Assembly (NCBI GenBank): GCA_004195335.1
Contig: SDWK01000497.1
Coordinates: 1-12,258 of the forward strand
Reading direction: 5' to 3'
DNA from: Shewanella sp.
Lineage (GTDB): Bacteria > Pseudomonadota > Gammaproteobacteria > Enterobacterales > Shewanellaceae
Length of the DNA stretch: 12,258 nt
The notes beneath the pieces are model-generated. The model ran no database searches and was not told where the DNA came from. It saw only the letters and a list, made by a program, of their open reading frames with translations. A program made the position numbers and the translations under genes. Shown here piece after piece: positions 1 through 5,809 of the stretch (within the stretch, counting starts at the first letter, position 1; each line of letters starts with the position of its first letter).

Positions 1-2016
1 GATGACAACATTAATAAAATTCAGTTCTTTACTAATCCTGATAATGACAAATTCAGCCTATATGTCTCAAGGCGTGTGAACATTATCAACAAGGCAGTAG
101 AGTCATTTAACGCCGCGCCAAAAGAGCGGGGCTATCTTGTTCTCACTGTGAGTCTGGATGACTTAAATGATGCGCTGCTCGATTCCCCTTGGAATGGAGG
201 ACGTTTTATCATCACTGACCCATCGGGAAATGCTGTTTTACCCTACTCAGCTAAGTCGGCAGCGGATATCGCCTCTGTGTATCAGGCACTAAAAGAAGAT
301 TTTGAACAAAGTTCAAGCTTTACCGTTCATGAACTCGATGGTGAACGTTATTATCACACCAGTATCGTTTTGAAACAGGGATTATGGTTGCACGCGCTAC
401 TCCCTGAAGACATTTTATTGAGCTACAGCCGAGATATGAGCTGGCTAGTGACTATCATAACTCTTGCCTCGATCGCAGTGTCCATTCCGTTGTTGATTTT
501 TTTGAGTCATTTTCAAATCATACGGCCCTTAAAAACGCTACATCATGCATTTTTACGTTTAGGGAGTAATGCCGAATTAATTCAGGTCAATACATCGGGC
601 GATGATGAGCTTACTGAGTTAGGTAAAGAGTTTAACCGGATGAGTCTTAAGTTATTTAAGTCGAATGAAAAAATCCGTGAACTGGCTTTTAACGACTCGC
701 TTACCGGATTACCCAATCGATTTATGTTTACCAAGCATTTGAATCGTTCTCTGGAATCGGCTAAGTGTGATCGGGGACGGCTTGCTGTCCTGTTTATCGA
801 TTTAGATAACTTTAAACACATTAATGACAGTCTTGGGCATCAGTCGGGTGATCAACTTCTACATGAAATAGGAAAGCGTTTGCAGCGAAATCTGCGCAGT
901 AATGATTTCTGTGAGCACTTCAGCGATAGCGATATGGTAGCTAGGCTCGGTGGGGATGAGTTTACCGTCTTTCTTGGTGAATTGCCTTCCATTGAAACTG
1001 CCGAGAAAGTCGCAAATCGGATCCTCGAGATTATTTCACAACCGGTTTTACTTGGCGGAAAGAACTATTATATCAGCGCCAGTATTGGTATTGCCTGTTA
1101 TCCACAAAATGGAGTGACGACTCAAGCGTTAATAAAGAATGCAGATATCGCTATGTATCATGCAAAAAAGAAGGGCAAAGGGGGATTTCAGCATTTTTCT
1201 GATAATTTGAGTCGTCTAAATGATGAGTTTTCTGTCATAGAGCAAAAAATGCATGAAGCAATAGAAAACGAGTTATTTGAGCTGTACTTTCAACCAATCG
1301 TAGACAGTGTGACCCAACGTACAGTGTCGCTAGAAGCGCTCATTCGTTGGTATGATCCAGATTTGGGTTTTATTCCGCCAGACAAGTTTATTCCTTTAGC
1401 CGAAAAAAATGGCTTAATCACGGTAATAGGTGACTGGGTCATTCGTGAGGCATGTCGTCAACTTAAATTATGGCAAGATAGCGGCATCGTCGATGTTCAG
1501 TTGGCTATCAACGTGTCAGCGATACAACTGAACAACCCTAAGTTTGCTCAAGAGTTATATAGGTGCATAAAAGAGAGTGGGATCATCCCCGGAACGCTCT
1601 ATATCGAGCTGACAGAGACAACCATTATCAATGGTGAACAAGAGATCTTTGCAACGTTAGAATGGCTTCGCAGTAAAGGGATCAGGATAGCTCTGGATGA
1701 TTTCGGAACCGGCTACTCCTCTTTGAGCTATTTGAGAAATTTGCCCATCGACATTTTAAAAATTGATCAGAGCTTTATTCGTGATATTAACAATAAAAAC
1801 AACAATGTGATCTTATCCGCCGTCATCGTTATGGCACATGCGCTTGGTTTTAAAGTTGTAGCCGAAGGGGTAGAAGAGCAAGGACATCTTGCCTTTTTGG
1901 TCAAGGAAGGCTGCGATTTACTTCAAGGTTACATGTTCAGTAGACCACAAACTGCAGCTGATATTACCCGGTTTCTGCTTAATGAAATGACAGCAGAGGA
2001 AAGCCAAACGGGATAA
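1..2016 (+). CDS. Membrane-bound sensor-HAMP-GGDEF-EAL cyclic di-GMP protein, 5' partial
   Basis: The reading frame is open from the first base, so the true start lies outside the window; a GTG at 76 is only an internal codon. The order is an extracytoplasmic region (codons 1-147, resembling the end of a Cache-type sensor), one membrane helix (about codons 148-171), a HAMP linker (about 170-222), a GGDEF domain (about 230-395) and an EAL domain (about 410-665). GGDEF is intact at codons 317-321. EAL is intact at 445-447, and the other EAL-type signatures (INVS, ELTE, DDFGTGYSS, KIDQSF, AEGVE, QGY) are all present. By family knowledge it could be both a diguanylate cyclase and a c-di-GMP phosphodiesterase at the inner membrane, controlled by a periplasmic ligand. 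Net activity cannot be read from sequence. There is no RxxD five residues before GGDEF; a displaced RSND sits further upstream. No clear terminator follows the stop. Confidence 0.93.
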   Translation, partial: DDNINKIQFFTNPDNDKFSLYVSRRVNIINKAVESFNAAPKERGYLVLTVSLDDLNDALLDSPWNGGRFIITDPSGNAVLPYSAKSAADIASVYQALKEDFEQSSSFTVHELDGERYYHTSIVLKQGLWLHALLPEDILLSYSRDMSWLVTIITLASIAVSIPLLIFLSHFQIIRPLKTLHHAFLRLGSNAELIQVNTSGDDELTELGKEFNRMSLKLFKSNEKIRELAFNDSLTGLPNRFMFTKHLNRSLESAKCDRGRLAVLFIDLDNFKHINDSLGHQSGDQLLHEIGKRLQRNLRSNDFCEHFSDSDMVARLGGDEFTVFLGELPSIETAEKVANRILEIISQPVLLGGKNYYISASIGIACYPQNGVTTQALIKNADIAMYHAKKKGKGGFQHFSDNLSRLNDEFSVIEQKMHEAIENELFELYFQPIVDSVTQRTVSLEALIRWYDPDLGFIPPDKFIPLAEKNGLITVIGDWVIREACRQLKLWQDSGIVDVQLAINVSAIQLNNPKFAQELYRCIKESGIIPGTLYIELTETTIINGEQEIFATLEWLRSKGIRIALDDFGTGYSSLSYLRNLPIDILKIDQSFIRDINNKNNNVILSAVIVMAHALGFKVVAEGVEEQGHLAFLVKEGCDLLQGYMFSRPQTAADITRFLLNEMTAEESQTG

Positions 2017-2051
2017 TTAATGGCCAAGATAAATCTTTCTAACCTGAACGC

Positions 2052-2125
2052 GTTAATACCAGCTTGATAGCGTTAAAACTTGCCTTTCAGAGTCGATCAC
2101 TTTTTATGCCTATTGGTATTCTAAC
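2052..2125. repeat. Imperfect inverted repeat with AATACCA/TGGTATT arms
   Basis: The left arm GTTAATACCA (2052-2061) faces the right arm TTGGTATTCTAAC (2113-2125). Apart from a 2-base insertion the ends are complementary, and about 50 bases lie between them. No T-run follows, so it is a poor terminator. ATACCA/TGGTAT-ended intergenic repeats are, from memory, common in marine gammaproteobacteria, so a small dispersed palindromic element is possible. Its right end reaches the -35 zone of the helicase promoter. Chance similarity cannot be excluded from a single copy. Confidence 0.4.
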
Positions 2126-2141
2126 TTGCTCCCAGTTCTTC

Positions 2142-2150
2142 TGTTATAAT
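2142..2150 (+). promoter_or_regulatory. Extended -10 promoter for the DEAD-box helicase gene
   Basis: TGTTATAAT is a perfect extended -10 (TGn followed by the consensus TATAAT at 2145-2150). No good -35 is found 16-18 bases upstream (TAACTT at 2122-2127 is weak), which is typical of extended -10 promoters. Transcription would start near 2157, leaving a leader of about 80 nt before the ATG at 2237, long enough for leader-based control. Confidence 0.65.
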
Positions 2151-2236
2151 ACGTCCCAATTTTGTCTGTCATTGCCTTCTGATTTGTTGTCTTTTGGCTT
2201 GAACAGTTATTTATCATCATCACTCTGAGACTTTAC

Positions 2237-3595
2237 ATGTCATTTTCTACACTCGGATTAAGCGCCCCTATCTTAAGCGCTATTAGCGAACTGGGCTATG
2301 CCACGCCTACGCCTATTCAAGCTGAGGCCATTCCTCTGGCGTTAAAAGGCAAGAACCTAATTGCTGCAGCGCAAACGGGTAGCGGTAAGACTGCCACCTT
2401 TGTGTTGCCAATCCTTGAGATGTTATCCCGTGGTGATACTCAGCGTAAAAAACGAGTTCGTGCGCTTATACTTACACCGACCAGAGAGCTCGCGGTGCAG
2501 GTTTGTAAGAGCATTGAGGTGTACGGTAAAAATCTTAACCTTAAATCCATCGCCATTTATGGTGGAGTCGATTATGCCCCGCAAAAGCAGGCGTTAATTG
2601 AAGGTATTGATATTGTCGTTGCGACTCCAGGACGTTTACGCGATCTTTATACCCAGCGCGCGATCCACTTCGATGAAGTTGAGATGCTAGTGCTCGATGA
2701 AGCCGACAGAATGCTGGATATGGGCTTTATCGAAGATATCACTAAGATCATCGATACTCTGCCTGAAGTGAGACAGAATTTACTGTTTTCAGCCACACTT
2801 TCCAGACAGGTGAGAGAGCTCGCTAAAGACACGGTTTCCAATGCTATCCAGCTCTCTTTTAATAAAGAAACTGAGGGTAAGCCAAATATTGACCAGTGGC
2901 TCATTACTGTCGATAAAGATAAGAAGTCGGCGCTGTTAAGCCACCTTATCAATGAACATAACTGGCAGCAGGCACTGATTTTTATCGAAACCAAGCATGG
3001 CGCTGGTAAATTAGTGAGTCAGCTTGAAAAGCGTGGCATTGAGGCTGATTGTATTCACAGTGGTCGCACACAGGCCATTCGTGAACAAATATTAGCCGAC
3101 TTTAAAGCGGGTAAAATTAAGTATTTAATTTCGACAGGAGTGTCTGCGCGTGGTATCGACATAGACGTTCTACCCTTGGTGATCAACTATGATCTGCCGT
3201 TTCCTGCCGACGAATACGTACACCGTATTGGCCGCACGGGACGAGCGGGTGCATCGGGCGAAGCCATTTCATTGGTATCGAGGGATGATTTTAAAAATTT
3301 GTGTATGATTGAGCGCCGTTTAGGTCACCTTATTACGCGCAAAGAGATTGAAGGGTTCCAGCCTAACAAAGAGGTACCTATCTCTGTGTTAAATTTCGAA
3401 CCCAAGCACAAGCCTGTTCGAGAGAACAGTGAAGATAAGCGCTCAAGTACCAAGAGTAAAAGTAAGCGTGAACCTTCATCATCACGTGCTAAACCTAGTT
3501 TTGAGAGCCGAGCTAAAAAAACAGACAACTCTTCGGACGGCTCGTCAAATAAGACTGAAGGTAAGAAACTGCCGCCTAATCCGTGGAACCTGTAA
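2237..3595 (+). CDS. RhlE-like DEAD-box ATP-dependent RNA helicase
   Basis: This 452-residue cytosolic protein should unwind short RNA duplexes using ATP, as RhlE-group helicases do in ribosome assembly and RNA decay. Motifs appear in order: Q motif (F3, GYATPTPIQ ending at Q28), Walker A AAQTGSGKT (44-52), PTREL (81-85), GG (109-110), TPGR (130-133), DEAD (154-157), SAT (185-187), motif V STGVSARGID (299-308) and motif VI HRIGRTGR (329-336). The N-terminus MSF-LGL and overall layout match E. coli RhlE. The tail from about residue 385 is rich in Ser, Lys and Arg, probably disordered and RNA-binding, ending in PPNPWNL. Motif V has Gly301 where the family normally has Asp (TD-AARG). The start ATG is preceded only by a weak GAGA. 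A small membrane-protein gene follows 45 nt later with no convincing terminator between, so the two are probably co-transcribed. I am unsure which RhlE paralog this is. Confidence 0.95.
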   Translation: MSFSTLGLSAPILSAISELGYATPTPIQAEAIPLALKGKNLIAAAQTGSGKTATFVLPILEMLSRGDTQRKKRVRALILTPTRELAVQVCKSIEVYGKNLNLKSIAIYGGVDYAPQKQALIEGIDIVVATPGRLRDLYTQRAIHFDEVEMLVLDEADRMLDMGFIEDITKIIDTLPEVRQNLLFSATLSRQVRELAKDTVSNAIQLSFNKETEGKPNIDQWLITVDKDKKSALLSHLINEHNWQQALIFIETKHGAGKLVSQLEKRGIEADCIHSGRTQAIREQILADFKAGKIKYLISTGVSARGIDIDVLPLVINYDLPFPADEYVHRIGRTGRAGASGEAISLVSRDDFKNLCMIERRLGHLITRKEIEGFQPNKEVPISVLNFEPKHKPVRENSEDKRSSTKSKSKREPSSSRAKPSFESRAKKTDNSSDGSSNKTEGKKLPPNPWNL

Positions 3596-3640
3596 AAGCA
3601 AAGGGTTACTTTTTTAACAAGCCAATGGATAGAAGATGAT

Positions 3641-3847
3641 ATGGATAGTGCATCTATAATGATGTGGGGCGTGCTTTTTGGTTCCATTGGCATTGGATAT
3701 TTCGTCTACGGTAAACGGCAGAGAGCGGTAGTGCCTTTGTGTACAGGCATAGCACTGTGCGTGTTTCCCTATTTTATGACGAGTGTGACCATGCTTCTCA
3801 TTGTCGGTGTCATTTTAGTCGCTATTCCCTACTTTATTCGCTTGTAG
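3641..3847 (+). CDS. Small two-helix membrane protein of unknown function
   Basis: This 68-residue protein starts at ATG 3641 with AGAAG (3631-3635) five bases upstream as ribosome binding site. It has two hydrophobic segments, about residues 6-23 and 31-66. The second is long enough to bend or form two short helices. A short basic loop YGKRQR (residues 23-28) lies between them, suggesting that the loop faces the cytoplasm. No catalytic or cofactor motif is visible. It resembles short conserved membrane proteins of gammaproteobacteria sometimes labelled as amino acid transport proteins, but nothing here supports transport. It sits 45 nt behind the helicase gene and just before a strong terminator, so it is probably the last gene of that transcript. 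Hydrophobic composition, good spacing of the binding site and the terminator 29 nt after the stop all favour a real gene. Confidence 0.8.
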   Translation: MDSASIMMWGVLFGSIGIGYFVYGKRQRAVVPLCTGIALCVFPYFMTSVTMLLIVGVILVAIPYFIRL

Positions 3848-3875
3848 AAGCTGATAAACAGAAGTGTGAAACAGT

Positions 3876-3915
3876 AAAAGCCTGTAAAATCTATAGATTA
3901 GACAGGCTTTTTTTT
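3876..3915 (+). terminator. Rho-independent terminator after the helicase/small protein unit
   Basis: AAAAGCCTGT (3876-3885) pairs perfectly with ACAGGCTTTT (3902-3911), and a run of eight T ends at 3915. The loop is itself a perfect 12-base palindrome, AATCTATAGATT (3888-3899), so the hairpin is a stacked double stem. The A-run on the left arm means it could also act on the other strand. Confidence 0.92.
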
Positions 3916-4046
3916 GTCAGTGTTCCTGGCTGCTATGAGTCAGGAGTCGTCAGTGTGAACACCTTAGACTCCAGTGGCACAAGAACAATATCGATAGCGG
4001 CCCAAAAAACAGCAATCTTGCACTATCTCAATTTTAGCGTTTTTCC

Positions 4047-4181
4047 ATTGCTGATGGTGCGATTTCACCTCTGCTACAGGGTGTAACAGCCGGTGCCATA
4101 GGCATACAACAGGCCTTTGTTCTGCCAATTATCTGTTATGGCTTTATCTTATTCTATGGGGTTAAGGGTTCGCGTCTTTAA
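4047..4181 (+). pseudogene. C-terminal remnant of a FucP/GluP-family sugar MFS transporter
   Basis: From 4047 the frame reads IADGAISPLLQG and ends FILFYGVKGSRL at a TAA (4179-4181). Between these is a GIQQAFVLPIICY stretch. This pattern (G-A-I-x-P-L-L-Q-G, then G-I-Q-x-x-F-x-x-P, then an aromatic-rich last helix and a short basic tail) is the last two membrane helices of glucose/galactose- or fucose-type H+ symporters of the FucP/GluP/NagP group. The same frame meets a TAG at 4035-4037 and has no start codon or ribosome binding site, so it cannot be an independent gene. About 400 upstream residues of a normal transporter are missing, and the small-protein terminator lies only 130 bases before it. 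The remnant keeps its own terminator at 4194-4227. I infer a deletion of the rest of the gene. Confidence 0.75.
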
Positions 4182-4193
4182 CCTAGCGCGAAG

Positions 4194-4227
4194 ATGAAAA
4201 AAGTGGATCTTAGGGCCGCTTTTTCAT
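4194..4227 (+). terminator. Terminator of the lost transporter gene
   Basis: ATGAAAAAAGTGG (4194-4206) pairs with CCGCTTTTTCAT (4216-4227), with one G-U pair and one bulged A. The T-run is five bases inside the right arm. It lies 12 bases after the remnant's stop codon, the normal place for that gene's terminator. Confidence 0.7.
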
Positions 4228-4275
4228 TTATCGTCACACTCATGTTGTTATTCTCCTTGTTGGGTGAGAGTTTAC

Positions 4276-4304
4276 TTGCGTATTGCTTGCTTAACTCCTA
4301 TGAT
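4276..4304 (+). promoter_or_regulatory. Sigma70-type promoter for the methyltransferase gene
   Basis: TTGCGT (4276-4281) and TATGAT (4299-4304) are separated by exactly 17 bases. Transcription would begin near 4311, some 34 nt before ATG 4345. Because the promoter lies downstream of the in-frame GTG at 4264, it argues against that longer start. Confidence 0.6.
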
Positions 4305-4344
4305 CCACACGTTTTTATTTCATGCATCTACAACAGGCAACTTC

Positions 4345-5559
4345 ATGCTTAACTCTCCGCTTTCACCTAGCTCGACAGAATTGGTTATTAGTGTATTAGA
4401 AATGGTCTTATCTGAAGGTAAACCTTTAGACAGAGCCTATTCGGTACACTTTTCAGGCCTTCAACTTGCGCCATCAGAACAGGCCCGTATCACCAAAGTT
4501 GCCGGAGATATCTTACGTAGATTGAACTTGTACTGTTTCCTGTCTGATGTGAAACCCGAAGAGATGTCTCGTTTGGGTACGCGTTTGCTCAATGCGTGGC
4601 ATTTGTTTCATGAGCTTGAATTACCTAAGCTGGAATATTCTCTGCCTCTTGTTGAAGCCGAATATTTTACTCGCCTTGAAGAGGCTAAGAAGCAACCCGC
4701 ACTTTGGGATGGTTGTCCTGAGTGGCTTGATGAGATGGGCCAAGCACAGCTTGGTGAATCTTGGGCCAAAGAGCGTGCGGCATTAAGTACCCAACCTAAG
4801 CGTTTTATTCGCACTAACTTATTAAAGTGTACCCGTGAAGAGTTAGCCAAGAAGTTACGCAACGAGCAGGTTCAAACCGTAGAAGTTGAAGGCGTTGATA
4901 CCGCGCTAGAGGTCACTTCTGATTCAGCCCTGTTCCGTACCGAGAGCTTTAAAAAAGGTTGGTTCGAGCAGCAAGATGCCGGTTCTCAACTGGTTGCTGC
5001 CGCTGTCGATGCAAAACCGGGTATGCGTGTTATCGATGCCTGTGCTGGAGCGGGCGGGAAAACATTATCAATCGCCTCTCAAATGAAAGGCAAGGGACGC
5101 TTATTAGCGATGGATGTCGAACAGTGGAAGCTCGATAGCCTCAAGCAACGCGCGCGCCGTGCTAATGCAGATAATGTCGAGACACGGATCATTGCCAGCA
5201 GTAAGACGATTAAGCGCCTTAAACTCAGTGCCGACAGAGTTTTGCTGGATGTCCCTTGTTCGGGACTTGGTGTGCTAAAACGTAACCCAGATGCTAAGTG
5301 GCGTGATACGCCAGAGCGTCTTCCAGTTCTGGTTGAACTACAGAAGCATATCTTGCAAAGCTACAGTCGTATGGTGAAAGTTGGCGGCATGTTGGTTTAT
5401 GCTACATGCTCAATTATGCCAGAGGAAAACCGAAACCAGATTGATGCTTTTCTTGCAGAAAATGATCATTTTAAGTTTATTGAAGATGAGAATATCAGTG
5501 TTGCGGATTCGGGTTTTGATGGTTTTTATTTAGCAAAACTTGAACGTATCGCTGAATAG
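4345..5559 (+). CDS. RsmB/NOP-family RNA (cytosine-C5) methyltransferase
   Basis: This 404-residue protein should transfer a methyl group from S-adenosylmethionine to C5 of a cytosine in RNA, probably rRNA. The C-terminal catalytic domain shows the SAM loop DACAGAGGKT (231-240), the motif IV cysteine in DVPCSGLGVL (Cys305) and the motif VI cysteine in YATCS (Cys355). The 50-residue spacing equals that of E. coli RsmB (Cys325/Cys375), so both nucleophile and release cysteines are present. The N-terminal part (about 1-140) is helical and resembles the NusB-like RNA-binding region of RsmB only distantly. I chose ATG 4345 over an in-frame GTG at 4264: it has AGG (4335-4337) upstream and lies just after a good promoter, whereas the GTG has no ribosome binding site. 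It is not beside fmt or def, the usual setting of rsmB, so it may be a paralog with another target cytosine. Confidence 0.9.
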   Translation: MLNSPLSPSSTELVISVLEMVLSEGKPLDRAYSVHFSGLQLAPSEQARITKVAGDILRRLNLYCFLSDVKPEEMSRLGTRLLNAWHLFHELELPKLEYSLPLVEAEYFTRLEEAKKQPALWDGCPEWLDEMGQAQLGESWAKERAALSTQPKRFIRTNLLKCTREELAKKLRNEQVQTVEVEGVDTALEVTSDSALFRTESFKKGWFEQQDAGSQLVAAAVDAKPGMRVIDACAGAGGKTLSIASQMKGKGRLLAMDVEQWKLDSLKQRARRANADNVETRIIASSKTIKRLKLSADRVLLDVPCSGLGVLKRNPDAKWRDTPERLPVLVELQKHILQSYSRMVKVGGMLVYATCSIMPEENRNQIDAFLAENDHFKFIEDENISVADSGFDGFYLAKLERIAE

Positions 5560-5598
5560 AACACGTCCCTTCGAGTCAGCGCTTAAACGTTTCAAATG

Positions 5599-5640
5599 TT
5601 AACCAGCAGAGTTTTGTTCTGCTGGTTAAATTCTATTCTT
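5599..5640 (+). terminator. Hairpin terminator after the methyltransferase gene
   Basis: TTAACCAGCAGA (5599-5610) and TCTGCTGGTTAA (5618-5629) form a perfect 12-bp stem with a 7-base loop. The following ATTCTATTCTT is T-rich but interrupted, so termination may be less complete than at 3876. It begins 40 bases after the stop codon. Confidence 0.75.
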
Positions 5641-5727
5641 TCTGTGTCATCCCTTCCTCTGTAGCCCTGTGTCATCTCATCACGCCGAATCACTGAACAT
5701 TGCGCCACGTCTTGCCTGAAGATCTTA

Positions 5728-5755
5728 TTTACATGCAGCTTATGACTGGTATATT
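5728..5755 (+). promoter_or_regulatory. Sigma70 promoter with extended -10 for the GAF-PAS-GGDEF-EAL gene
   Basis: TTTACA (5728-5733) lies 16 bases before TATATT (5750-5755), which is preceded by TG one base upstream (TGGTATATT), an extended -10. The predicted start is near 5762, giving a leader of about 48 nt before ATG 5810. Confidence 0.7.
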
Positions 5756-5761
5756 GTTCTA

Positions 5762-5792
5762 TGAAAAATTGGGTTTTTCAGGATATAAATCC
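5762..5792 (+). other. Tandem small hairpins at the predicted mRNA 5' end
   Basis: TGAAAAA (5762-5768) and TTTTTCA (5774-5780) form a perfect 7-bp stem with loop TTGGG. GGAT (5781-5784) and ATCC (5789-5792) form a second 4-bp stem directly behind it. The first begins at the predicted transcription start. A 5'-terminal stem can protect a message from decay, but the A/T-rich stem is weak and could be chance. Confidence 0.35.
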
Positions 5793-5809
5793 GTGATCTT
5801 GGGAGCGAT

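Larger units (their letters stand above)
3848..4344. other. Gene-poor interval: terminators, transporter remnant, promoter
   Basis: This stretch of about 500 bases has no intact gene. In order it holds a terminator (3876-3915), about 130 bases without recognisable content (3916-4046), the decayed 3' end of a sugar transporter gene (4047-4181), its terminator (4194-4227) and a promoter for the methyltransferase gene (4276-4304). The unrecognised part contains an 8-base direct repeat GTCAGTGT (3916-3923 and 3949-3956), probably chance. It may be further degraded transporter sequence, but I could not align it with confidence. Confidence 0.6.

Noticed and set aside
76..78. GTG as start of the first gene
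   Set aside because: The frame is open back to base 1 with plausible sensor-domain coding sequence before it, and no ribosome binding site precedes the GTG. The gene simply enters the window from the left.
3593..3620. Possible terminator between the helicase and small-protein genes
   Set aside because: Only about five A-T rich pairs with one G-C (AAAAG against CTTTT) can form; too weak to stop transcription.
3739..4086. A 115-codon + strand frame overlapping the small membrane protein
   Set aside because: It overlaps the better supported 68-residue gene in another frame, runs through a strong terminator, and has no family features. Its end lies over the transporter remnant in the wrong frame.
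4264..4344. 27-residue N-terminal extension of the methyltransferase
   Set aside because: The GTG has no binding site, and a good promoter lies downstream of it.
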